Shown: piece after piece, positions 12,798 to 24,648 of the stretch
How the letters are laid out: each line of letters begins with the position of its first letter
Position numbering within the stretch: the stretch's first letter is position 1
Source: Montifringilla adamsi
Taxonomy: Eukaryota; Chordata; Aves; Passeriformes; Passeridae
Direction: 5' to 3'
Assembly: GCA_017590115.1 (NCBI GenBank)
Contig: JAGGNK010010225.1
Span: 1,240,001-1,304,000, forward strand
DNA: 64,000 nt
The notes under the pieces: model-generated
Database searches by the model: none
What the model was told of the DNA's origin: nothing
What the model saw: the letters and a program-made list of their open reading frames with translations, nothing else
Program-made: the position numbers and the translations under genes

Positions 12798-13691
12798 TAG
12801 TACAGAGGAGTTTATATATGTGCATGTCAAACACACAAAGAACATGTTCATGTAAAACCACCATCTGAAGAGTGAAAATATCTGAAATAACAAGAAATAG
12901 AGAAACCAGTCTCTGCAGCTCAGTGCTGGAGTTTTTATTCTTAGTTTGTTTTCTGATATGTAAAATAGCTTAGAAATCCCATCTAGCATTGTATAGTCAG
13001 AAACTCCTAAAGAATGCCACCATTGAAAAACCAGCTCTGTAGGATCTCTGTATCCTACTGAAGCCAATCCCATGCAATTCTTCTTCTCTTGTGATCTCCA
13101 CCACTGACTCTACGGAATTATTGGTTAAAACAGAAATGTTCAGTAAAACAATCTGGTTTCTTGTTTTCCTAAATTGCTTTGGAATGTTTGTTAAGTATAT
13201 CGTAGAATACACTTTTTTACACAATAAAATGAGAATACTGTATGGACAGTAAAATAAAACAACATTACTATTTCCTCACATGTATACACTTCTCAACACA
13301 ATTATTTCAAACATGTTCAGACTGTTTACAATTTCTGATTAATACTAGAGCCAAGTTAACTGTTTACTTGTGATGGTATTTCAGAAACGAAAGAAATTCT
13401 GGTGTTGTAATAACACCTCCAGGGGATGAAATGAGGTTTCACAGAGCCCAATGTCCTTTAAAAGTGACAATATAAACAAAGTATGTTTGCACACACAAGG
13501 ACAACAGACATTATAAGGTGTTACATTACCAGTCACACCAGGAATTTCAAGCTGTCTGAAAGGGCACATCATTTTCCTGGTGTGGATTTGCATATATTGG
13601 TGGGTTGAAAGGACAGACAAATATGTCAAAGCTCTCTGCCCCACTTTTTAAGTAACGATGGATTAAGAGAAAATGAAACTGCATCTGAAAT

Positions 13692-13702
13692 GCTCTTACC
13701 TG
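13692..13702 (-). other. ANO10: Splice donor of the ANO10 exon
   Basis: Minus-strand sequence CAG|GTAAGAGC, with the last exon base at 13700 and GT at 13699-13698. It matches the U1 consensus CAG|GTAAGT at all but the last base. It defines the exon end after the codons for QQ and keeps phase 0, so the next exon (not found in this window) should begin with a whole codon. Confidence 0.88.
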
Positions 13703-13816
13703 TTGTTTGAGAGCCTCTAAAGATTCAAATTCCAATTTGGCGAGTTTCATCTGGATATCTCTTGGTTTATCAGGAATTACAAATGCCATGATAAACTTTA
13801 TTGCTAGTAGCAAGTG
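13700..13816 (-). CDS. ANO10: ANO10 (anoctamin-10 / TMEM16K) internal coding exon, probably the penultimate coding exon
   Basis: Seen: reading the minus strand, a CACAG acceptor is followed by 39 in-frame codons beginning HLLLAIKF and ending LEALKQQ, then CAACAG|GTAAGA, a near-consensus donor. Both exon edges are phase 0 and the length is 117 bp. Recognition: the run [12 protein letters not shown] followed by [13 protein letters not shown] matches, from memory, the C-terminal part of ANO10; other anoctamins share only the IPDxPR core. Family knowledge: ANO10 is an endoplasmic-reticulum TMEM16 protein of about 660 residues with ten membrane helices and lipid-scrambling activity, and human loss-of-function causes a recessive ataxia. 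This exon supplies the second half of the last helix (about residues 1-14 here) and the start of a charged cytosolic tail. In mammals about 22 residues encoded by a further exon follow. Odd point: the residue after IPDKPR is D, where I recall H in human. No stop or frameshift, so the gene looks functional. The continuation of the open frame below 13700 is intron read-through, not protein. Confidence 0.93.
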
Positions 13817-13845
13817 CTGTGAAAAAAATGGAAAAATAAAAATGT
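13817..13845 (-). other. ANO10: Splice acceptor and polypyrimidine tract of the ANO10 exon
   Basis: On the minus strand the 25 or so bases before the exon are almost all T and C, interrupted by a few A and G, ending in TTCACAG with the AG at 13818-13817. This is a strong, ordinary vertebrate U2-type 3' splice site. It fixes the exon start at the CAC (H) codon and argues against an upstream coding extension. The branch point cannot be placed with certainty. Confidence 0.85.
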
Positions 13846-14154
13846 TGTTTTATAGTTTGAATCATGGAGAAAACAGCATAATATTCCTGAATTTTAGTAA
13901 CAGAGGTATAAACAATGATTTCTTCTGACACGTACAACACAGCTTACTATAACCACATTACGCTTCAGCTACTCCATATTTTTTCTGTTTGCAGTCATTC
14001 ATAATTTGAATCTAAACACAGATAGTCTGCCTTATTTCCATAGTAATCCTGTTTTCACTGTATACTATAACATTCTAACTGAATTTTGTATTTGTGATTC
14101 CAGATGAAGTAATAGCTTTTAAAACATATTATTGGTGTATAGGAATTGAATATA

Positions 14155-14178
14155 GTATATACTGCACCCAGTATATAC
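14155..14178. repeat. 10-bp-arm hairpin
   Basis: GTATATACTG and CAGTATATAC flank the four-base loop CACC with perfect complementarity, about 340 bp upstream of the ANO10 exon in gene orientation. Isolated AT-rich hairpin; no known motif. Confidence 0.75.
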
Positions 14179-17100
14179 AGTTTCAGAGAGAATTTTTTAC
14201 ATTTACATAAATATATACATATATAGACACAAATATAATGCTTAAAGAAGTGGCACAGTCATGAACAGAAACTTTTCAAGAAATGGAGAAACACTCCATT
14301 TATAAGATGTCAAATTAGTAATAATTTATTGCAAAATTTTATAATCTTATTTAAGAGAAAACAGTAATGAAGTTCTGTTCAACCTAGTCACTGAGCAGTC
14401 TCTAAATTTCACTTAACTATGCAATATCTCACAAAACACAAATGCCAAACTGTCAATGCAGTAGTTTTGTTTTTTCATTTATGTCAACTACGATCTAAAT
14501 AATAAATTCTCTTCTCTCAAGGCCTGAGCTGACGTTATGCTGCATATTTGTAAGCAGGAACTTGCTCCTAGCTGAGAACACCCTGACCAAGATAAGGCAA
14601 CACTCATATATTTGTGCTTAACTTCAAGCACATGCTTACACTGCCATGATGATACTCATGGAGGTGCTTAAATTTAGGTAACACATCCAAACTACTCCCC
14701 AAATTCCCCTGATTTTTCAAATATAAAATGAAGCAGAGCATTGCTCCTCTCTCAAATACCATTTTCCTGAACTGTATGATCTTGATGGACTTGGGCACAT
14801 GAATAACAACATAACACAACAAAAATCCCTCAGAGCCAGGTATTACACAAGCAAGAAGCTAATGAAAATACTACAGACTTCACAGGAGCTGTGGTGAAAC
14901 TCTAAACAAGTCAAGAGGTAAGAGTTAAAGGGAAAAGTACGATTATGGTAACAAGAGAACAATGACGAAGAGCCATATGTTAAAATAGTTCTTAAAATGT
15001 ATTGCAGAAACGTAGTAGGTCTATGAAACAAACATTACCTTCTTTAAAGAGGTGAAAGGAAGGCTGAAAATTTATACAATGAACAAAGACTAAAAGTTTA
15101 ATGAATCAATTGGCATTGATTGCTGTGTAATGCAATGGTTACTACCACATTATTAAAAATTATGTAAACAGTACAACATTCTCTCCCTCATCTACATTTT
15201 CTTTTCTCCCTCTAGTTAATACTGTCTGCTACTAAGAAAACTTTCCTCCAAAAAAAAATTATAGCAAACAATGTTGGTTTATGCCAAAAACACACAGCAA
15301 TAAAACATGTATCAGAGTCAGCTTTGGAAGAATCTCTTAAATGGAAAAAGGCAAAATGTTGAAAACAACAATTGAACAAGACAAACAATACTGCTATGCA
15401 GAAGTCATAAGTAATCACAGGTTGAAGGGGAGTAACTAATCCACAGATAAAATTTTGGTATGTAAATGTAGAAATAAAGAGATCAACTTGGGAATTACTC
15501 AAAACTAAATAACAGAACTGGGCTAAAATCTTATGCTTAAGGCAGAATTTAAAAAATTGAGGTATTTGGAGAAGGATATTTATCTGAAAAGTTACAATGA
15601 GCAGTTAAAAAGAGACTCAGCATCACACAATGTCACTTCTAGATGCCTAAAGTCCTTTGTACTGGGGTTCATCTCACATTACTCAACCAAAAAAAAAAAA
15701 AACAAAGTATTTTTGAAATCCTATTAAGGAGTGAAAAATCAAAGTTTCCAACTGTAATTATTCAAGCACTGCCTCTTGAGGAATTTTTAAAACATGAGCC
15801 AAGTGAGTAACTTTACACAGAGACTTCAAAGTAGTTCCAAATTCAAACAGCTTTTAAGAAAATACAACAAATAATTTCAAGGAAATGTAAATAATATTAT
15901 GGAGGATAGAGACTAAGTTTTTCCCTTTTTTAATACACGTGAGGAAGGAATAGAAGAGACATCTAGGGAAACCAGAGCAAAACACAACAAAAACACTGCA
16001 GTTAATGCTGGAAACCATTGTATCTTTTAGAATAAATTCAGAAGAGCAACATGTTTTAAACTGCTTCACTATGTAATGACTTTTATTGCACGATTAACTA
16101 ACTAGCTGCTTGTCAGAAATTAGTTTTCATGCAAGCACTACTCAGCCAACAAACACAAGGATACAGACTTAAACAAGAAGGCAGGACCTCTGACTCATCA
16201 TCAAGCCAGAGAGGGATCAGAAGTTGGAGTACAGATGTGGAAAGTCACTACTTTTGCCTGCCCCACTGTCCAGTCTTTCCTAGGCATCCACTAAAGACCA
16301 TTGTTAAAAAAAATAATTAAAAATTACAGGGTTAGGTAGACCTTTGTTTTACTCCTCTGAATGGCTTTTTAATGTTCTTTTCCCTCCCATGAAAACAAAG
16401 CTTCACCAGTCATAAGGTGCCCAGACTGTGGGGGATGTCCCTGCGTGCAAGACCTGTGACTTCAGAAACCACACTGGACTTAACAGACTGCAAATTGAGC
16501 TCAAGCCCACCTCATACCTCCTGTGAACCTGAAAAAAGCCATCAGATAAACAGCCTCCCTCGGATAACTTTTCCAGCTGTTCATATTTGCAAATTTAGAA
16601 CAGTATTAATAAAACTGTCAAGGCAGAACTTATGAACCTGGGTCATATGATCCATGAAACCTCTTGAAAATAAATGGATCTATTTTATTAACAGTTGGTA
16701 TTTAATTTTGAAATTGTAACTTGACAAAGGAAATGTAAGTAGTTATACAAGAGAAATTGAAGGAAAAGGTAGGTAGTCGAGTAGTTAAGTTCATTATACC
16801 AGGCACATTCCCATACTGATTTCTTAATCTTGTTTAGTAAAACTCTTGGAAGTCAGATCCACAGAAAGCAGACATCTGCTTTCAAAAAAGAAATGTCTAA
16901 GGAGTATAGTATAAATCACCAGAAGACAACAAGATATACTTTCATTACATTAACACTAGTATAAATATGTTATAAAACCAAAATACTAAAGTTTATCCAA
17001 ATTTTCTACACTAGCATAAACGTATTTGTTCAATATTAAAAATTTCTTCATATAGCTGGTTGTTAGTTTGGGGCTTTTGTTTTGGTTTGGTTTTTTGTGG

Positions 17101-18022
17101 AAATCAGGTTGCAAACCCAAACATTATTTCTATCTGCAACCATTAAAAAGCAGTGAAAGGCAAGAACATGCCTTTCATGATTAAAATAGGACTATTCCAC
17201 TGCAAGCAAAACCCAGGGTAACATTCCCACAAGCTCCAAGTTCTCCAATGCCAACAGCAAAATCCCCTCTTATTTTGCAGTGAGCCAAGTGAGCACACAA
17301 ATAGCACTGAACTTCTTCCCCCCGACAAATGCAGTGCCATCAAACTCTTGTGGTCCTGTGCCAGGTGCTTGGTGAGCCAGAAGAACTCAATTCTGTTCTG
17401 CAAAGACACCAGCAAGAGCAGAAGCAGGAGCTGTGTTTTGCAGCAGTAGGTCCCCAACCGCACCTCTTCTAAAACAAAAATTGCCAATTAGGGTTAAATT
17501 CCTGAAATCATGAACAGCTAATTTGATTTTTATAGTGGATTTACCACAGCAATTCCTGACAAAATCTACTCAACTGAAGAAAAAAAATTAAAAAAAAATA
17601 AAAGAACACAAGCAGTAGCTGTGTTGCTGGTTAGCTGATAAAGTGCATTCCAAACATCAGCTTGGGGAGACATTAATAAAATTTTGCATCAAACGCCTAT
17701 TTTATAATCTACTACTTATAGAAACTTTCAATTAACATCAGAAATCTGAACCTAGACCACCTAGAACCAGTCCATACTCTGAAGCAAGGCGATCTCTGGT
17801 TACTAACTCTGCACAAGTGAAGAACCTACACAAAAGCCAACACCTAAGAACAGTTCCTCACTTGAACCTCTGTCCTCTGCTGGCCTTTGCCAAAGGAAAG
17901 CACCACTGCAGAATCATGTTGCTGTCAGAGCAGAAGGCAGGCAGATCATTAGCTTCCTTGCTAGGACTCCAGATCACAGTATTCTGACATTAAAATAAGC
18001 TAAGTTCAAACACTAAGAACAG

Positions 18023-18069
18023 GCAAAAAACAAACAAACAAGACACAAAAAAAAACCACCCCCCCCCCC

Positions 18070-18100
<31 letters not shown>

Positions 18101-18174
18101 CCCCCCCCCCCAAAAAAAAAAAAAAAAAAAAAAGAAAGAAAATAAAAAAAACCCCAACAAACCAAATCCTGTCT
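18023..18174. repeat. A/C low-complexity block with long homopolymers
   Basis: An A/C-dominated block centred on C11 (18059-18069), A29 (18070-18098), C13 (18099-18111) and A22 (18112-18133), flanked by CAAA-type sequence. On the minus (ANO10 sense) strand it gives G11 and G13 separated by T29, able to form G-quadruplex structure. The apparent phenylalanine/glycine-rich minus-strand frame here is an artefact of the homopolymers. Exact run lengths are likely to be unreliable in assembly. Confidence 0.9.
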
Positions 18175-19279
18175 TTTAGTGGCAACAGTCTTTAGTTTTG
18201 TGGGTCTTGCATCTTTCTGAGAGGAGCAAAAAAAGCAGGAGGAAAGTGACAAATAATTCTGTCAAGGGAACAATAGAGGCAAGGAAAAATTTTCATAAGC
18301 TCAGGAAGTTCAACTAAATTAAACTGTCTTTAATAGATATCAATAAATTTATGAGCAAACATTTCTGCAATATACATAAGAAGAAAGCATGACCAAACCT
18401 TCCTTCCCTCCAGTAGACTTCAATAGAGAGTCTTGCTAATGTGACAGAATTATCACAGCTGAGGGACTTTAAAAAGGGCTTTTCTTCTGCTACTCTGATA
18501 AATACTGCTTTTAAAATCACATATCCCATATATTATTATAGAATTTTTTCTTTCAAAATTTTATTTTATCCAAAAACATGTCCAAAATCCTGGGGGAGGA
18601 GAGGTGAGAAATGACAAATAAGTTATTACATGTTGGGTCTATTTCATGGCTTCTTCACCTCTCCCATTAATCTTCTCTTCCACAAACATCCACATGCACA
18701 CACTCACAATCCTAACACCTGCCACGATCTGTAAGCTCCATCTACCCTATTTATTTTTATTTATTCCCAAAGCAGCATAGCTCATTTCTCCCTCATTTAA
18801 CCATCCTCCCTGCTGAAACTCTGGAAACACTAGGACTGAAGTGCAGCCTTCCTGCCTCAGATCAATGCCTCTTGCCACTCCAGCACAGTGAAATGTGTCT
18901 CAGTTCTCAACTGGAGTATGCTCAGTACAGGTGAAAAGTTCATGCGCTTACACCGGACGTGCTTCTTCAAGACACCACAAAGCACATAAACCAGAGATGT
19001 TTCAGAAGCTTGTATCTTTACCAAGTTGGGACAGTTTTCTAATAGGAGCATCCCAAAGGATATTCTTTAGATCAGAGTGAAACTTCTGTCAGCCTGCACA
19101 TTGCTACCTCAGAGCACAGATATGCCTCAACACAACTATAATCTAATTTTTATATATTTATAAATAGCGTATCTTTATTTCTTTACCTATAGATCTTCAA
19201 CTTTCACAAAAGGTGAAAGGCATTTATTTTAAATACAAAGCCTCAAAACTCCATACTTATAAGAGCCTGTCCAGCAGCG

Positions 19280-19580
19280 AGAGTTTCAGCCTGTCCCATT
19301 AAAGTGTGGCTGAGGCAGATGCAAGTGAGCAGAAGCTTATTACAAAACGTGTCGGGCAGCGTGAGCAGACAGCATTATCTGGTCCATTTATCATCTGTAA
19401 CAGAACATCCATTTCCTCCCCTCACATCCTGAGCGCACACACACAAAAGCTGCCCAAGGAAACCTGGCAGCTCCATTTCTGCCAGAATGTTTCACGGACT
19501 GTCAGAAGGGCAGGGGCAGATCACCCATCTTCTGTTGGTCGCACCAGCACATCTGAAACCGAGACCCGCTCAACGGAGTA
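19280..19580. other. CpG-containing, GC-richer island in AT-rich intron; candidate regulatory element
   Basis: This stretch stands out from its flanks by several CpGs (for example AACGTGTCGGGCAGCG), GATA-like TTATCTGG and a balanced composition. A plus-strand frame of 98 codons (19306-19602) runs through it but I do not recognise the product. It could be a conserved noncoding element, an exon of an unannotated transcript, or an ordinary fluctuation. Confidence 0.2.
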
Positions 19581-20119
19581 CTTAAGCTTATGTTTAGTTT
19601 AAAGCATATCTATGAATATACTTAGGTTCAGAAAAGCATTTGAGCCTGAAAATGCCCAAGTCATTTGCTGAATCTGGATCTTGAAATTGAATGGCAGAAT
19701 CACGCTTTCTTTTTTTCCTGGAGGTGGCTAAATGTGACATGTATTAAATTAATGAGTTTAAAAGGAAAAATGCCAGCTTGCAAAGTGTCTGCCTGTATTT
19801 ATTTGATGATTCAGGTTGCCATTTACACTGCATTTACACTTCAGAAACTGTTTTAGGTAATGCAGAAATCCTGGTCTGTATTTTTACTATAAATCCACTG
19901 TAAAACATCACAAGTAGAAATCTGTGCTGAAAAAGATACCAGGTTTAATATGCAGTTCTGAGATATATTTCAAAGTAGAAAGTATTAAACTGCATCGTGA
20001 GAATCTGGGTTCATTTTACCAACTCTGGCCTCCAGAAGCACTGAAATACACTTCTTTCCAGGTAAGTCTGTCTTATGCCTTAAAACTAATTAACTGGTTT
20101 CTCTCAAAGAAGCAAATTT

Positions 20120-20221
20120 ATTCTGAATACTACAACTTCTTTATATACTATCAAAATGGAAAAAAAAATTATTCTGAATACTACAACTGCTTTATATACT
20201 ATCAAAATGGAAAAAAAAAAT
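20120..20221. repeat. 51-bp tandem duplication
   Basis: A 51-bp unit beginning ATTCTGAATACTACAACTTC (20120-20170) is repeated head to tail (20171-20221). I see one clear substitution (ACTTCT versus ACTGCT) plus small differences in the terminal A-run. Near identity implies a recent duplication. A plus-strand frame (19924-20223) reads through both copies in the same register because 51 is a multiple of three, but it is not recognisable as protein. Confidence 0.9.
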
Positions 20222-21719
20222 AAATAAGACGTTTCCAGACCAGCACTGCTGAACAAAAGACTAACATATAAGACAACAAGAAAGGTTTTTTTCTAAGTAA
20301 ACAAAAAAAGAAAAAGTTAAGATAATCTCTAAGGAAACAGATTCTGTGCTCATGTTTCCAGGAAGCAACTGCAGAAGCAATGAGTTAAGCAAAGCAAAAA
20401 ATAAAATACTGCAAACATCATCTCCTGGTGAGGAAGCTGGTCTTTTCTGCCCTTACATATTTTTGCACTCTCCTTCTGTTTTCAAGAAGATCTCTACAAG
20501 ACTGCTTGGAAAGCAAGCACAGCAATTCAGTCCTATTTCTGAAATTAGTCCTGCTCTTGGAAAGCCCTAGAAAGTATTTAAATTATAATATATAAATTCT
20601 ATTATATATACAAATTAAAATATGTCAATTAAATAAACAAATATTTATTATATCAGGGGAAGTCAAATAAATAAATAAATATTCCATCAAAAGATACACT
20701 AATAAACTCAAAAGCACAAGTAATCTGATCAGTTACATAATTGTGACTATTTTTCTGTCTTATGACACTATTATGCTTTCTAGTAATTCAGTATTTTTTA
20801 AAAAAACAAATTTTCTCATTATTTATAACTTATTTTTAGTGGTGTTTAAGCCACAGCTGTTACATATTATATTCAGCCAGTAATGAACTGAAGCATTATC
20901 TGGTTTATTAGACTTTTGGAAAAGATTTAGAAGCTCAACTGTTCTCTGTCGTTTTTTCCAACAATAACAATTAAGACGTGAAACAGCCAAAAATCAATAG
21001 AAATTTTGTCACCAACTTACCTGGCACTGGAAAAAACCCACTAGTTCATTACTTCCCAACATTTACATATCTGTTCAAGGCTTTTTCAGATTTTTTTACA
21101 CTGGGATTTTAAGCCTACCTTCGAGACTGAAGTATGAAAAAAAGAGGGCCGAGTGCTAGTAGAGAGGGTGTTTTATATCAAACCATACATACATACCCAA
21201 GCAGCATTTCCCCCTCTCTCCAGGGAAATTGCCATTTTTTAAATCTATCACTACAAATTAAGGATTCAGCATGTTCTAGAAACACCTGCTGAAAGAAAAA
21301 ATTCTAAATAAAAGATCTTCTGGTATCAGTCTTCTATACAGACTCCTAATTCACTACAGCTTGGGAAAAAACAGTTGACCTAATAATCTTGTTGTATAAA
21401 CACAGCACATTCTGTGACACAAAATATTTTATGATACAGCACACTTGCAAAACTGTCTGTATAAAAGCCTCTATAAAATTCCAGCATACACAAACATTGT
21501 TTCAGACATGTTACAGGAACAAGATTTTTCTCACATTCATTTAATCCTGTAGTCAATTTAGAAGACATGAAAAAAATCACTGTAGGTGTAAATTTGTCTT
21601 GGAGGTTGTAAGTATCTGCTAATGGTTAATTTTATAGTAACCCAACAGTCTTCAAACTAGCATGATAATACACCCATCTCTATGTTACCATTAGGTAATC
21701 CTGAAATGTTTTGGCACAA

Positions 21720-22060
21720 TGCTTATCTCAGCTTATGGCCAGCGTTTAATAGGAGCTGGGATGAGAGCTGCCAAAAGCCAAATTAGCTAATGCTGAATGT
21801 AATGAACAGCAGAGCTTTGATCATGCTCTGAAATAAATTCTAAGTGAAAAGTGGAAAGAAGGATGCCCATGGAATTAAAATTGACAGTATGATTAATACA
21901 AGCCATATGAAGGTGCCTCTTAGCTGATTGCTAACGTTACATATTGGCTTCCACACCGACAGGTATAGTTTACTGTCAAAATGCCCTAATGCTCCACATC
22001 AAAGAAGGGAGTGAAAATTGCCATTTTATATTAATCTGCAAAACTTATACGTCTTTCCAC
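21720..22060. other. Candidate conserved noncoding element
   Basis: A repeat-free stretch with dense homeodomain-type and related motifs (AAATTAGCTAATG, TGATTAATAC, TAGCTGATTGC) and mixed composition, which reads like vertebrate enhancer-type conserved noncoding DNA. This is pattern recognition only: conservation cannot be judged from one sequence, and no transcript or coding potential is evident. Confidence 0.2.
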
Positions 22061-24548
22061 ATTTAAGTCCTACAATTTTCTCTGTGAAAAGAGATACAAG
22101 GAAATTATGGCATGAGTCACTGTATTTATGCATTATAAGGAATTCTGTTCACCAGGGCTCAAAAATTCCTCCTTGGTTACCAGACTAGATGACCTGTGAT
22201 TAGAAAGGAGATAGGAAGCAACATTTCTGCCAGGGCTTTAAAACTACTGTTAGTTCCATAATAAACAGAATTTGTCACCTACTGCAAATATCACAGATTT
22301 TAGGAAGTCTTTGTTCCTGCCTCAACCAAACCTCACTTGTCCTAGTCCAAGCTGAAGTGAACAGATATAAAACTTCCAACTGAGCTGTGGACAGATTCAG
22401 CAAAGATACCAAAAATGTACACATATGAAAGCAAATCCACTATACTTCAACAAGCCTTACAGATGGTTTTCCCAAAACTGTGGTGTGGTTCTGGAGACTG
22501 AAAGACAATTAGACTTATCTGACTGTTTTTTTCCAGTTTCAAAAATGGTGATAAACTGGTGATGGAAAAGGTGATGTTGCATCTATATTAGAATTTAAAC
22601 TATTTTAAACATTGAAATTTATGTTCTGTCACCTTGACAGCAAGAAACAAAAATGGTAACTGGTGTTTAGTTTTAAGAGCGAAGTCTCAGCCAGCCATTC
22701 CTCAAGATGATACACACTTTATCTTTTAACTTTAACTGTGAATAACAAGTTCTCCAACTAGATGCATTACATTATATTTACAGCCACTTGCTTATTTCTC
22801 TTACAACTCCCCAGCTTTAGTCTTAGGATGCTTTCAAAGCTGATTCACAACAACATTCATCTTAGTGAAAAATCTCTTTGCCTCACAACACCAAGATAAA
22901 TAAAGAACCATAACTGAATAAACATATTTTAAAGAAAACATAGTGTTTCACCACACTGCCAATGCATCTTCACTGAATGAGTCAAGATTTTAGTGTAATG
23001 CACAGCTTTCTTCCTACTGTATTGCATTCACCCTGTTCTAAGTGGTTTGCTTTGCTCTACTTCTGTTTGAAGTTGTAAGTAAATTCTGTAGGACATGGCA
23101 CATTTTTTAATCTGGACCAAAAGGTGACTCATGCAATGTTAAATAATAAACAAAATGTCACAGGCATGACTCATCAGAGAATAAACCAAGAGTATTGCAA
23201 TATACCACACTCTAATCTGCAGATTAATTGCCATCTCTATTCCTGTGCAACTTTAATCAAAACAAATTAATTTAAAAGGGTCCAATAAAACTAGCTAATC
23301 TGAACCAATTGTGTAGGGAAAAATCACAACTGACTATTTTTCATATTGGGAATTCATCACCTGCATTTCTTCCTGTAAAAACTAAGGGGTTTTCTTGTCA
23401 GAACTATGTGAAGTCAAATAATCCTTTGCTTTTCTATAAAGGTCAGAAGGAAAGCTTTCCATTCAGCTGGAGTATTTTATTAAACATTGCAGCAGGTGTT
23501 TGGATATGCTGCCAACTCCTAAAAAGCTTTCATTAAAATGGTATCTTAAAAAAAAAACCAAAGACCTATACATCCTCCTCAAGCCCTCTTTATCTGTCTT
23601 TTCTCTGGATGGGTATTCATAAAACTACACGCCATTTTCTCTGTTTTGGAACACCATTACCTGCCCTAGCTATAAAAGGAGTTCTTCATCATAGCTGCTG
23701 GAAGCTAGCCATGCAATTCTCACATCAACTTTTACGGCCATGGCAGATCCCTGCAACAGAGTAGAGCCCAAAGTTTAGCCTTAGCTGCTAACCTGCTTCT
23801 TGGGAACATAATTGGTTGCCCAAGCTGACAAAAAGAGAATCGTTAACTGTGGGCCAAATTCACTTTTGAGACAAAATACTGCAGTTAATGCTGAACTCTT
23901 TGTGTCATATGCAAGTAATGGAGTTTTGCAGCAGAAACACACCTCCTAACTTTATGCACTCACATAAAAGCAGCCTAAGAAACACTTCCAGAACTGCTTA
24001 TGTCTTTAAGGAATGCAAAGCCCTTGGAAAGGTGTATTCTTCACAAGAGAGGAAGAACAAGCCATGCTCTACACAGTGGCACTCAGTGATTCTATCAAGT
24101 CCTTCTGTCAGCTGAGAATGTGAGTCAGAACGTGAATCCCAACACAAAGATTACAAAGCAGTAATTTGTATACACTGGGATATACATAGCTCCATCAGCG
24201 TAGTACTGTTCTCCAAAAATATCAGCACAACCCAACACTTACAGCTTGACAAATTCAGTGGGCATTTGTGACATCTCAAAAAATTCACATTTGAAACAGA
24301 AGAGGTTGTCAATTGAACTCTGATGTACAAGGAGAAAGTAATACCAGCAATACCAGCAAATATGATAATACATCAACAAGTACCTTTACTTACTTACAAA
24401 TTTAAGAGTTTTTTTTTCTGAAACTTGGTAGTTTGGCCTTGGAGTTACAGTCAGAACAGAAAACGAAAAGTTTAATCTCAGTGGTGTAAGAGTTTTGACA
24501 ACATGTAGTGAGCACATGTTTCTCATCTCCCTACAAATACCAAGCCTG

Positions 24549-24648
24549 AAAGCAAAAAAAAAACAAACACAAAAAACAAAACAAAAAAACAAAACAAAAA
24601 TAAAAAAACCCAAAGTGAACCAAAAAAAAAACCCAGCCCAAAAAAACT
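24549..24648. repeat. A-rich (CAAA)n-like low-complexity tract
   Basis: Nearly 100 bases of A with scattered single C (A10, CAAACAC, CAAAAC units), plus one T and a short GTG interruption. On the ANO10 sense strand it is T-rich with G spacers. The two minus-strand phenylalanine/cysteine-rich frames here derive from this tract and are not genes. Confidence 0.85.

Larger units (their letters stand above)
1..13699 (-). other. ANO10: Intron of ANO10 downstream of the exon (3' side), partial
   Basis: This stretch lies 3' of the recognised exon in gene orientation. I looked for a minus-strand exon encoding a tail like the mammalian MKLVTENLKEE end and found none, so I infer that the whole stretch is intron and that the terminal exon lies beyond position 1. 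A very long last intron would fit what I recall of the human gene. Contents by region: 1-1440 nothing recognisable; 1441-1551 AT palindrome and telomere-like run; 1552-3960 nothing; about 3965-4031 CR1 tail; 4267-5154 two unassigned plus-strand open frames; 5155-10930 no recognisable gene or repeat apart from a 15-bp tandem at 5422 and a slightly GC-richer part at about 8820-9560; 10933-10997 palindromes; 12709-12797 hairpin and direct repeat; otherwise nothing I can name. Confidence 0.65.

Noticed and set aside
13547..13699. Open-frame extension downstream of the ANO10 exon
   Set aside because: A strong splice donor at 13699-13698 ends the exon; the following residues do not resemble the ANO10 tail.
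17143..17487. Minus-strand frame of 114 codons with a leucine run
   Set aside because: The leucine run comes from CTGCTTCTGCTCTTGCTG-like sequence; no upstream signal-peptide start in a credible gene context and no family recognised.
18013..18252. Minus-strand frame rich in phenylalanine and glycine
   Set aside because: It is produced by the homopolymer A and C runs; no real protein composition.
22170..22210. CCAGACTAGATGACCTGTGA resembling the CR1 tail
   Set aside because: The match is under 20 bases with no neighbouring CR1 sequence.
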